Notes: generated from the letters alone by a model not told the origin. Numbered from the stretch's first letter, positions 1 through 5,453 are shown. The stretch is DNA of 7,319 nt from JAKEGK01 sp036507695 (GCA_036507695.1 DATCIR010000155.1:1-7319), one strand, 5' to 3'. Program-made: numbers and translations.

Positions 1-519
1 CCCCAAAAAGGCGAAATATTTTTTGACGATACCGACATTCGCCATATCGGGTTAAAATACTATCGCCAGAATATAGCGGTGGTCATGCAGGATGATGCGC
101 TGTTCAGTGGCACAATCAAAGATAACATTGGCATGTTTGACCCAGAAGCTAATGATGATGATGTGCGTAAATGCGCCAGGGATGCCGGCATTTTGGAAGA
201 TATTTTAACTATGCCCATGGGTTTTGCCAGCCTCGTAGGCGATATGGGGTCGTCGCTTTCCGGGGGGCAAAAACAACGCTTGCTGGTAGCGCGGGCGCTA
301 TATAAACAACCTCGAGTACTTTTTATGGACGAAGCGACGAGTCATCTTGATCCGGTAACAGAACGAAAAGTCAATAAAGCCATACGCAAATCGGGAATTA
401 CCCGCATTATTATTGCGCACCGCGAAGAAACCATTCTGCTTGCCGATCGTGTTATAGAAATAGACAAGCTGGGACAGGCCGTTATTTCAAACCACCAGCA
501 AATACATCAACCTTCCTGA
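1..519 (+). CDS. C-terminal part of a peptidase-containing bacteriocin/peptide ABC exporter (CvaB/RaxB type), 5' end outside window
   Basis: The frame is open from base 1, so only the last 172 codons of the gene are present: most of the nucleotide-binding domain after the Walker A loop. Visible motifs, in order, are a Q-loop (VVMQDDALFSGTI, 79-117), the ABC signature LSGGQKQR (256-279), Walker B VLFMDEATSHLD (316-351) and the switch histidine in IIAHR (His codon 418-420). The blend 'VMQDD.LF.G', 'MPMGF', 'GDMGSSLSGGQKQR' and 'DEATSHLD' is characteristic of colicin V/double-glycine peptide exporters. Those normally carry an N-terminal C39 cysteine protease that trims the leader, followed by six membrane helices. 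By family knowledge the protein sits in the inner membrane and exports a small peptide with a membrane-fusion partner and an outer-membrane channel. Neither partner nor a precursor peptide is in the window. The C39 domain cannot be seen, so the substrate class rests on ATPase-domain resemblance. Confidence 0.9.
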   Translation, partial: PQKGEIFFDDTDIRHIGLKYYRQNIAVVMQDDALFSGTIKDNIGMFDPEANDDDVRKCARDAGILEDILTMPMGFASLVGDMGSSLSGGQKQRLLVARALYKQPRVLFMDEATSHLDPVTERKVNKAIRKSGITRIIIAHREETILLADRVIEIDKLGQAVISNHQQIHQPS

Positions 520-546
520 GCTTTTTATAAAGTCAAAGGATTCGAA

Positions 547-864
547 ATGAGTAAAACAGCAAAACAGCATTTTACCGATATGCTAGATATGGTTACACCA
601 CACTTGAAAGAAGAGCGTAGCGTTCTCTATTTTGAAGGTACGAAAACTGAAGATGACTGGGATATCGTAGTAAGTTATACGGCTGAACGAAATGGCGCGA
701 AATTGTTTATTCAGGAAATAGAAACTCTTAAAGATCCTTTTACAGCGCTGGTCGATCTCTATAAAGATGGAGGAAGAGGCGTAGCCAGCAAGTGCACAAT
801 ATCTCTGTCTCCAGATGGCGAAGTAGGTTTGGAAATGCAGTACACAGAATCTGCAGCGCAGTAG
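547..864 (+). CDS. Small cytoplasmic protein of unknown function, possibly a YezG-like immunity protein
   Basis: The protein has 105 residues with no signal peptide or membrane segment, and is acidic. The start ATG has a good ribosome-binding site, AAAGGA at 535-540, six bases upstream. The gene begins 27 bases after the exporter stop, so it is probably in the same transcript. The layout is a short N-terminal helix, a central strand pair around EDDWDIVVSYTAERNG (about residues 35-50), a helix (FTALVDLYKDGG) and a final strand pair (CTISLSPDGEVGLEMQY, about 83-99). That order, with a conserved-looking Trp and the ending 'L-pdG-y', reminds me of the YezG/DUF600 immunity and antitoxin proteins. 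This is resemblance of pattern only. Position beside a bacteriocin exporter would suit an immunity role, but no toxin is visible. A structure prediction or profile search would decide. Confidence 0.8.
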   Translation: MSKTAKQHFTDMLDMVTPHLKEERSVLYFEGTKTEDDWDIVVSYTAERNGAKLFIQEIETLKDPFTALVDLYKDGGRGVASKCTISLSPDGEVGLEMQYTESAAQ

Positions 865-873
865 ACGATAAAT

Positions 874-1869
874 ATGTCCAGGCCCCAAAACCATCAGTTA
901 AAAGTATGTGACAAGCCACTTGATTTTGGCTTTTTAGTGCCGGATATTATATTAAAATACTTCCCATGTTTAACACTAATTATTGTTATGACCTTATCGA
1001 CCGACGCGCTAGCCGGCATTGACGTTCAGACTTATTCCGAGGTTCCTATCCGCGATAAACAGGGTATGTTTGTTGTACGCGCGCATGTCAATGGAAAACC
1101 GGCGGATTTATATCTGGATACCGGATCAACCAGCAGTGTGATTGATCAGAAAAACCTAAACAATTTTTCTATAACGCGTAATGAAGATCTTACCCATAGA
1201 GACGGGGTGGCCGTAGGAGCTGATCAAGTCGCTTATACACCGATTACAATCAACCAACTCTCGCTAGGCACTACCACATTTAACGAAGTCCCGGCTGTTG
1301 CCATGAGTCTGGATGATATCAACCAAGGTAATCCGAACCCATTGGCGGGCATTCTTGGACAAGACATACTGGTGTCAAAACACGCATTAATATCATTTTC
1401 CCATTCCGCGCTTTTGCTCCCAGCCACGGGTGGCAACCCACTAGAACTCAAAAAGAAATATGCGGTTGAATTGCAACGCTTAAATAATGGTTTTTTTATC
1501 ATACCCGTGAGCATAAATTCCGTCAGGACCCACCTTCTGCTGGATTCAGGATCTCCAGATATTGTATTGGACGCATCATTCAAAAACCTATCATCCCGCA
1601 CAAGCCTGAATAAAACATCTAAACAAAAGGGTGCACAACAAAATGGCAACCGGAGTTCTGACGAACTTCCCAATCTACAATCAGTACAAATAGGCAAATA
1701 CAACCTCGAACGATCTGCCATCCTACACATTGATTTAAGCCATGTAACAGGGTGGTTGGAAACTCATGAAAATATAAAAATCAGCGGAACTTTAGGACTA
1801 AAAGCGTTGCAGGAAATGGATGCGGTTTTGGATTTTTATAACGCAATTTTGTATGTGAGCCAGCGGTAA
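874..1869 (+). CDS. Exported two-lobed retropepsin-like aspartic protease
   Basis: The protein has 331 residues. Two aspartic-protease half-sites are visible. Lobe 1 has LYLDTGSTSSVID (residues 79-91) with its hydrophobic-Gly partner AGILGQDIL (158-166). Lobe 2 has LLLDSGSPDIVLD (221-233) with SGTLGLKAL (304-312). Each lobe begins with a strand of the type 'G.f.vpv.iN' that precedes the catalytic loop in retropepsin-like domains. The two Asp residues, D82 and D224, would form the active site within one chain, as in pepsin. A hydrophobic stretch at about 25-43 ends in DALA-GID, a good signal-peptidase site after A47, so the mature enzyme should be periplasmic or secreted. The gene starts 9 bases after the preceding stop. 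No clear Shine-Dalgarno is seen before ATG 874. GTG at 937 (residue 22) is an alternative that would give a more compact signal peptide. Its substrate is unknown; the exporter next door makes a secreted peptide one possibility. Confidence 0.85.
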   Translation: MSRPQNHQLKVCDKPLDFGFLVPDIILKYFPCLTLIIVMTLSTDALAGIDVQTYSEVPIRDKQGMFVVRAHVNGKPADLYLDTGSTSSVIDQKNLNNFSITRNEDLTHRDGVAVGADQVAYTPITINQLSLGTTTFNEVPAVAMSLDDINQGNPNPLAGILGQDILVSKHALISFSHSALLLPATGGNPLELKKKYAVELQRLNNGFFIIPVSINSVRTHLLLDSGSPDIVLDASFKNLSSRTSLNKTSKQKGAQQNGNRSSDELPNLQSVQIGKYNLERSAILHIDLSHVTGWLETHENIKISGTLGLKALQEMDAVLDFYNAILYVSQR

Positions 1870-2007
1870 GTCGAATATGGGCTCAGACAGCCCGGTATTG
1901 TTTTGGCCCATTGACAACGGCAGCTAATGGGCGCCTCCAACTAGCCTCTTGTCATTACTACGTTAGAGAAGTGTCAATAGTATTGGACGGTCGGCAGGTA
2001 AATCCAC

Positions 2008-2034
2008 TTTAGGCGGCTCTAACGGCAGCCTAAA
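2008..2034. repeat. Imperfect palindrome, copy A of a TTTAGGCGGC...GCCTAAA unit
   Basis: TTTAGGC (2008-2014) pairs perfectly with GCCTAAA (2028-2034). Three more possible pairs lie inside after one mismatch. A shorter relative starting TTTAAGCGGC and ending GCCTAAA lies at 2150-2170. The unit is not one I recognise. Confidence 0.5.
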
Positions 2035-2053
2035 CTGATTTGTCAGTGTTTTT
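2034..2053 (+). terminator. Possible weak rho-independent terminator after the protease operon
   Basis: A 5-bp stem ACTGA/TCAGT (2034-2038 and 2043-2047) with a TTTG loop is followed at once by GTTTTT (2048-2053). The stem is short and AT-rich, so on its own it is weak. It directly abuts the stronger palindrome at 2008-2034, and the two could act together. The hairpin at 1879-1893 followed by GGTATTGTTTT is an alternative end point. Confidence 0.3.
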
Positions 2054-2149
2054 CTCCTAAAAAACATCGTTGCATCTGGTGTATCACTCACTAAAATTTA
2101 CTTGAATTCGGTGTTATTATTTCTCAAATTGACGGTATCGTGGTCCTGG

Positions 2150-2170
2150 TTTAAGCGGCGACTGCCTAAA
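2150..2170. repeat. Imperfect palindrome, copy B, nested in an 8-bp perfect inverted repeat
   Basis: TTTAAGC (2150-2156) pairs with GCCTAAA (2164-2170) with one mismatch. It shares both ends with the unit at 2008-2034 but has a shorter centre. It is flanked by GACGGTAT (2131-2138) and its exact complement ATACCGTC (2177-2184), giving a nested dyad about 54 bases long. Confidence 0.45.
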
Positions 2171-2229
2171 AAAGATATACCGTCTGTATAAACAACTGAT
2201 GGGCCGTTGCAACCTGAGGAAAACGAAAC

Positions 2230-2595
2230 ATGCTCGATCACATAGGAATTGACGTTCAAAACTACGAAAGCAGCAAAGCCTTTTATAAGGCGGCCTTGGC
2301 TCCGCTGGGGTACGAACTTATAATGGAAGTCCAGGGCTGGGCGGGCTTCGGTGCCGGCGGAAAACCCGATTTCTGGATTCAGGGCGGGAAACAGACTATT
2401 CCCCGTATCCATGTCGCATTCCGCAGTGACAATCGAGAACAGGTGCGTGCTTTCTATGCAGCCGCACTAAAGGCCGGAGGAAAAGACAATGGGCCACCGG
2501 GAATCCGAGAGATCTATCACCCCTATTACTTTGGCGCGTTTGTTATCGATCTTGATGGCCATAATATTGAAGCCGTGTGCCACAACCCAGAGTAA
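2230..2595 (+). CDS. VOC superfamily (glyoxalase/bleomycin-resistance/dioxygenase fold) protein
   Basis: The protein has 121 residues, a usual length for a single VOC protein made of two beta-alpha-beta-beta-beta modules. Module 1 opens with MLDHIGIDVQNYESSKAFY, with His4 as a likely metal ligand. Module 2 opens with RIHVAFRSDNREQVRAFY (His61). The closing strand FVIDLDGHNIEAVCH (about 104-118) carries Glu114, the usual last ligand. The family covers glyoxalase I, extradiol dioxygenases, fosfomycin and bleomycin resistance proteins and epimerases. Nothing here fixes the substrate, and the closest pattern is the broad 'VOC family protein' group. The ribosome-binding site GAGG lies at 2216-2219, ten bases before ATG. 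Three bases after the stop there is an attC-like GCCCAAC, the tight spacing typical of integron cassettes. Confidence 0.9.
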   Translation: MLDHIGIDVQNYESSKAFYKAALAPLGYELIMEVQGWAGFGAGGKPDFWIQGGKQTIPRIHVAFRSDNREQVRAFYAAALKAGGKDNGPPGIREIYHPYYFGAFVIDLDGHNIEAVCHNPE

Positions 2596-2598
2596 CCG

Positions 2599-2643
2599 GC
2601 CCAACGAGGTGTTCCACCCAGCGCCGGCGCTGACGTGGCGCTG
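2599..2643 (+). repeat. Probable left end of an attC site (R''-like end without its partner)
   Basis: GCCCAAC (2599-2605) has the RYYYAAC form of an attC outer box and is identical to the R'' box of the complete attC at 3002. It starts 3 bases after the VOC stop. It is followed by GC-rich self-complementary sequence, with CAGCGCC (2619-2625) able to pair with GGCGCTG at 2626-2632 or 2637-2643. No matching GTTRRRY box occurs before the next gene starts at 2681. I read it as a cut or decayed attC that has fused two cassettes. A chance match cannot be excluded. Confidence 0.4.
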
Positions 2644-2680
2644 AGACTGAGCCAGATGATAGACTGGTAAAGGAATGTGA

Positions 2681-2995
2681 ATGGCAGACCCTGCAACAAC
2701 ACCATCGACACCGTACTACGCCGTCATCTTTAGCTCGGTCCGGACCGATGGCGATAACGGCTACAGCGAGGCGGCCAAACAAATGTTGGAACTCGCTTCA
2801 AAACAGCCCGGTTTTCTCGGCTTTGAAACCGCACGGCAAGAACTAGGGATTTCTGTTTCCTATTGGTCTTCGCTAGAGGCCATAAAGGCGTGGAAAGAAA
2901 ACACGGCTCATCGCCAAGCCCAGCACAGGGCAAAAGGCTGGTATAAAACGTTTCGGGTTCGTGTCTGCCGCGTGGAGCGCGAGTATGGATTTTAG
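2681..2995 (+). CDS. Antibiotic biosynthesis monooxygenase (ABM) domain protein
   Basis: The protein has 104 residues and the usual ABM/dimeric alpha-beta barrel pattern. It has an opening strand YYAVIFSSVRTDGDNGY (about 12-28), a helix AAKQMLELASKQPGFLGFE with the hallmark 'PGFLG' turn (43-47), a strand GISVSYWSSLEAIKAW (about 56-71) with the conserved 'YW.s..a..aW', a helix with H77 and H82, then WYKTFRVRVCRVEREY. Members include small oxygenases and heme-degrading enzymes, and many have no assigned substrate. The ribosome-binding site AAAGGA (2669-2674) lies six bases before ATG, which supports this start. The stop is followed after 6 bases by the R'' box of a full attC, so this gene is the body of an integron cassette. 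Proteins of this type are common in cassettes. Confidence 0.9.
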   Translation: MADPATTPSTPYYAVIFSSVRTDGDNGYSEAAKQMLELASKQPGFLGFETARQELGISVSYWSSLEAIKAWKENTAHRQAQHRAKGWYKTFRVRVCRVEREYGF

Positions 2996-3001
2996 TTGGT
3001 T

Positions 3002-3092
3002 GCCCAACAGCCGGCTCGTGCCTATGCCGGGGATCGCGCACTTTGTTTCCTGATACGTCATTGGCCGGCGCAGTACAGCCGGAACGTTGGGC
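3002..3092 (+). repeat. attC: attC recombination site (integron cassette end)
   Basis: The site spans 91 bases. The outer boxes are GCCCAAC (R'', 3002-3008) and its exact complement GTTGGGC (R', 3086-3092), fitting RYYYAAC/GTTRRRY. The inner boxes are CCGGCT (L'', 3011-3016) and AGCCGG (L', 3077-3082), also exact complements. The spacers are unequal, AG on the left and AAC on the right, so folding leaves unpaired bases near the cleavage site, as integron integrases require on the bottom strand. Pairing continues imperfectly inward (GCCGG near 3026-3030 with CCGGC near 3064-3068) to a variable loop. The site begins 6 bases after the ABM gene stop. Family knowledge places the crossover within the first bases of GTTGGGC. 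No integrase gene is in the window. Confidence 0.85.
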
Positions 3093-3135
3093 GGTAAGAA
3101 ATTACCCTGGATAAAGGATCAATAGGATTATTCTT

Positions 3136-3843
3136 ATGTTAGGCGCTGAATTCAGTGGCATTCCGTTCGGCCTCAGGTACCGTTCCGAGTGGAATGACGG
3201 CTATGGGGCGCAGGGATGGAAACTCGATGCCGCCCTGGATGATCCCGCTGTCATTGCTTGTACAGCGTATACCGGCGATAAAACCCCGACCTCGGTTTTA
3301 GTACACGATATTCTTGATCACCTCGTTAGCGGGTTTTCGTTAAGTGGCTATGCGAACGAGGCTCGTGCAACCGCCATGCACGGACTACGAAACGGGATAG
3401 AAGTCCGCTCCAGTTATGAATGGATGGCGGACGAGATCCTAAACGAAGCGGCGAAAGACGATCTGCTGGCGGAATTCCTGCCATCAGGCATGATGGCTGG
3501 TGTTCCCGCGTCGAGCAGTCCGGATGATAGGTTCGCGTCACTTATCGCGCATCACGGCCGGGCTTGCGTCAGGTCTACTATTGTAGAAGGGTTTTTCCGC
3601 ACGGGCTTATCCGGCATACCTGTCGCCCTGGCAAATTGGCGAAGACAGCGCCTCGAGTTTGACAGAATGCACGCAATCGGACTGTGTCTCCAGGGTTTGC
3701 TCGCCGAAGCCGAGGATGTCATCGGGAAATCCTCCGTCAAAATCGCCACTGGTCAGGTTCTGGTTGGGAATTCAATTTGTGAATTTGTAGTGGACACCGC
3801 TGAGCCTGCCAAGCAGGCGCGTATCCTCAAGCAGGTTGTGTGA
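3136..3843 (+). CDS. Conserved-looking hypothetical protein, 235 residues, function unknown
   Basis: I do not recognise a named family. The protein is soluble, without a signal peptide or membrane segment, and mostly helical from residue 50 on. Motif-like stretches are VHDILDHLVSGFSLSGYANEA (about 56-76, with paired acidic and His residues H57, D58, D61 and H62), YEWMADEIL (94-102), and a C-terminal helix pair with FFRTGLSGIPVALANWRR (about 153-170) and IGLCLQGLLAEAEDVIG. The HDxxDH group could bind a metal, but the rest does not match the HD phosphohydrolase pattern. TAGGA at 3123-3127, eight bases before ATG 3136, supports the start. The gene lies 43 bases beyond the attC but has no attC of its own, so it is either the first gene after the cassette array or a cassette that lost its site. 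Codon periodicity and length make it a credible gene. Confidence 0.75.
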   Translation: MLGAEFSGIPFGLRYRSEWNDGYGAQGWKLDAALDDPAVIACTAYTGDKTPTSVLVHDILDHLVSGFSLSGYANEARATAMHGLRNGIEVRSSYEWMADEILNEAAKDDLLAEFLPSGMMAGVPASSSPDDRFASLIAHHGRACVRSTIVEGFFRTGLSGIPVALANWRRQRLEFDRMHAIGLCLQGLLAEAEDVIGKSSVKIATGQVLVGNSICEFVVDTAEPAKQARILKQVV

Positions 3844-3863
3844 CGGTATCCATGGAGTCCGGG

Positions 3864-3907
3864 GCGCCGCCATCCCCAGTGAGTAGCGATGTGGGGGATT
3901 ATGGCGC
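3864..3907. repeat. Imperfect hairpin downstream of the hypothetical gene
   Basis: GCGCC (3864-3868) pairs with GGCGC (3903-3907). After a 3x3 mismatch, ATCCCC (3872-3877) pairs with GGGGAT (3894-3899), with a 16-base loop. There is no T-run after it, so it is not a standard terminator. It lies 20 bases after the stop of the preceding gene, where a cassette attC would be expected, but it has no RYYYAAC or GTTRRRY boxes. The stretch from 3844 to 4022 holds nothing else that I can support. Confidence 0.35.
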
Positions 3908-4022
3908 AGCGACAACATAGCAAGATTCGGGTCGCCTATCAGCGGTTGACTTCTCAATAATGGCGCCTGTTTCGGGTACATTCCAACCAACACGAGCAGA
4001 CGGGAGAGGTTAATCAGAAAGA

Positions 4023-4298
4023 ATGCACTGTGCAACAAGGTGGCAATTATTACCGGAGCCAGCCACGTTACAGCCGGGTTAACGCGCTACTTGCGAGCGG
4101 CAACGGTACGCCGATCGGGTGTAATATTGCGAATATACCGGAAGCATTTCCTTTGTGCATAACTTTCACGGACTCGAAAGTGGGGCAACGTCGGACGCGA
4201 TCGCGCGATCGGAATTTTATTTCGCGTCTGATGCATCGAGTTTCACAACCGGCTCCGCGATGCGGGTTGACGGTGGTGTGTTCATCAATGGATATTAG
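4023..4298 (+). pseudogene. Short-chain dehydrogenase/reductase remnant with internal deletion and frameshifts
   Basis: Two ends of an SDR gene survive. In one frame, 4034-4063 reads NKVAIITGAS, the classic start of the NAD(P)-binding Rossmann fold, and runs on as HVTAGLTRYLRA, where the glycine-rich TGxxxGxG loop is already damaged. In another frame, 4191-4298 reads SDAIARSEFYFASDASS then FTTGSAMRVDGGVFIN and a stop. This is the standard SDR C-terminus, where 'ASDASSFTTG...VDGG' closes the last strand. About 90 bases lie between the two parts where an intact 240-260-residue SDR needs several hundred, and the YxxxK catalytic region is absent. An ATG at 4023 with GGGAGAGG (4002-4009) upstream may be the old start, now one frame off. 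It cannot make a working enzyme. It ends 15 bases before the next gene. Confidence 0.8.
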
Positions 4299-4313
4299 AC
4301 TGAGTCGATAAGA

Positions 4314-5138
4314 ATGTCTGACTATGACCGAATCGCAAAGGCGATTTCTTATATTACTGAACGGGTGATAGACCAGCCAGGCCTGGAAGAAATTGCGGCC
4401 CACGTGCATTTGAGCCCTTTTCACTTTCAGCGTCTTTTTTGCCGTTGGGCCGGAACGACGCCAAAACGGTTTTTGCAGGTACTGACGCTGGAGCGTGGGA
4501 AACATTTGCTGGATGAGTCGCGACCGTTGCTCGAGGTTTCTGATTCCGTGGGCCTAAGCAGCAGTTCCAGATTGCATGACCACTTTGTTTCTCTCGAGGC
4601 TGTCACTCCCGGTGAGTACAAGAGCAAGGGAAAGGATCTGGAAATCGAATATGGTGTGCATTCGACACCTTTCGGAGCGATATTTGTAGCCGTTACGGGA
4701 AGAGGAGTTTGTCGCGCAGAATTTATGGACGGCAATCCTATTGAAGTACAATTGCGTGACCTCCGAAAAACCTGGCCCCTCGCATCCATAGCAAAAAATG
4801 ATGAAACGACGCGAGATGTGGTTGAGGCGATGTTTGGAGTATCAACGGCGCTTGAAAACCCTTTGTCACTGCATGTATCGGGAACGAATTTCCAAATTGC
4901 GGTTTGGCGAGCCCTATTGAGAATACCGCCTGGATCAGTGGTTAGCTATTCTCAGATGGCCGCTGCATTAGGTCGCCCCAACTCCGCAAGGGCGGTTGGT
5001 AATGCAATAGGGGCAAATCCGGTTGCGCTCCTTATTCCATGTCACCGCGTTATTCAGCAAAGTGGAGCGTTGGGTGGGTACCGATGGGGTCAAACAAGAA
5101 AACAGGCGATCCAAGTATGGGAAAGGGCGAAGCTTTAA
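4314..5138 (+). CDS. AraC-type regulator fused to O6-methylguanine-DNA methyltransferase (Ada-like, no N-terminal Ada domain)
   Basis: The protein has 274 residues. Residues 4-103 are an AraC-type double helix-turn-helix (LEEIAAHVHLSPFHFQRLF and EVSDSVGLSSSSRLHDHF, ending in the typical TPGEY). Residues about 110-180 are the ribonuclease-like N-terminal half of the methyltransferase. Residues about 190-274 are the DNA-repair half, with FQIAVWRALLRIPPGSVVSY, the arginine-finger region RAVGNAIGANP, and the active site PCHRVI with acceptor Cys243. GYRWG (255-259) and the closing helix are also standard. The enzyme removes methyl groups from O6-methylguanine by irreversible transfer to Cys243. 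Unlike E. coli Ada, the zinc/Cys methylphosphotriester-sensing domain is absent, so any control function must be triggered differently or be lost. The Shine-Dalgarno is weak (GATAAGA). Both flanking genes are broken, but this gene is intact with all key residues. Confidence 0.93.
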   Translation: MSDYDRIAKAISYITERVIDQPGLEEIAAHVHLSPFHFQRLFCRWAGTTPKRFLQVLTLERGKHLLDESRPLLEVSDSVGLSSSSRLHDHFVSLEAVTPGEYKSKGKDLEIEYGVHSTPFGAIFVAVTGRGVCRAEFMDGNPIEVQLRDLRKTWPLASIAKNDETTRDVVEAMFGVSTALENPLSLHVSGTNFQIAVWRALLRIPPGSVVSYSQMAAALGRPNSARAVGNAIGANPVALLIPCHRVIQQSGALGGYRWGQTRKQAIQVWERAKL

Positions 5139-5453
5139 TCCAGTGCGTCATACCAATGCCTTATCCTGGAGAAGAAACTCACGCCGGCCCTGACAAAGGA
5201 ACTGGAGCAAGCGTTGCCTGCGCAATTCAAACAACTTGATGCGGAATTTCATCAGCGAGCCGATAGCCTTGCGATGGCCGCCGAAGCTCATGATCCCGAG
5301 CTTGTGGTATTCCCGTTTTCCCGGCTGGTAGAAACGTGTGCGCGTTGTCACGCGGCATACGCAAAATCGAGGTTCCCTGGATTCGATGCGGAAGTTGAGC
5401 AGCACCATCATCACCGAGCGAAACTTAATGACGCCCGCAAACTAGCGCGGTGA
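5139..5453 (+). pseudogene. 5'-truncated c-type cytochrome (cytochrome c'-like)
   Basis: The frame is open directly from the base after the methyltransferase stop, and recognisable protein runs from about 5172. It reads EKKLTPALTKELEQALPAQ, then FKQLDAEFHQRADSLAMAAE, then RLVETCARCHAAYAKSRFPG. The heme-binding CxxCH (CARCH, 5337-5351) near the C-terminus of a helical protein is the cytochrome c' arrangement. C-type heme attachment happens in the periplasm, yet there is no signal peptide and no plausible start: the first usable codons are TTG 5214 and internal ATGs. The N-terminal part, including export signal and first helix, is missing. I therefore call it a truncated remnant. The break lies in about 5139-5171, right at the 3' end of the repair gene. 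The C-terminal half is otherwise free of stops and well kept, so the truncation may be recent. Confidence 0.75.

Larger units (their letters stand above)
1870..2229. other. 360-base intergenic region rich in palindromes, no convincing gene
   Basis: No + strand frame of useful length is seen. The content is structural. It includes a 5-bp hairpin GGGCT/AGCCC (1879-1893) followed by a T-rich stretch, a perfect 7-bp stem GCCCATT/AATGGGC (1906-1932), two related TTTA-GCGGC...GCCTAAA palindromes (2008-2034 and 2150-2170), and a perfect 8-bp inverted repeat GACGGTAT/ATACCGTC (2131-2138 and 2177-2184) that encloses the second palindrome. A weak promoter-like pair, TTGCAT (2070-2075) and TAAAAT (2092-2097) with 16 bases between, could serve the VOC gene, but the -35 match is poor. 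A leader of this kind between a chromosomal-looking operon and a cassette would be the place to expect an integration site, but no GTTRRRY core was found. Confidence 0.6.

Noticed and set aside
1233..1730. 165-codon minus-strand open frame
   Set aside because: It is a shadow of the aspartic protease gene, whose catalytic motifs fix the + strand as coding.
1963..2067. 34-codon minus-strand frame ending ...LPADRPILLTLL
   Set aside because: It reads smoothly but has no ribosome-binding site, lies over the palindromes, and has no family I recognise. It is too short to call.
3093..3106. GGTAA-GAAA-TTACC mini-hairpin just after the attC
   Set aside because: It is five pairs only, with no T-run and no known role. 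It is likely chance.
3138..3144. GTTAGGC, a perfect GTTRRRY core
   Set aside because: It overlaps the start codon of the 235-residue gene and has no matching RYYYAAC arm at attC distance.
4162..4181. ACTTTC/GAAAGT inverted repeat, considered as a regulator site
   Set aside because: It is only six pairs with an 8-base centre, inside the decayed SDR, and has no known Ada-box match.
4198..4211. Perfect 14-bp palindrome CGATCGCGCGATCG upstream of the repair gene, considered as an operator
   Set aside because: It lies within the surviving C-terminal coding part of the SDR remnant, so coding origin explains it. No second copy was seen.
4030..4311. 93-codon + strand frame starting at GTG
   Set aside because: It crosses the SDR remnant in a frame that shows no SDR motif, so it is a by-product of the decayed gene.
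4068..4505. 145-codon minus-strand open frame
   Set aside because: It overlaps the SDR remnant and the AraC domain, both supported by family motifs on the + strand. Its translation has no recognisable domain.
5069..5075. GTTGGGT, another GTTRRRY match
   Set aside because: It lies inside the conserved C-terminal coding sequence of the methyltransferase with no partner box.
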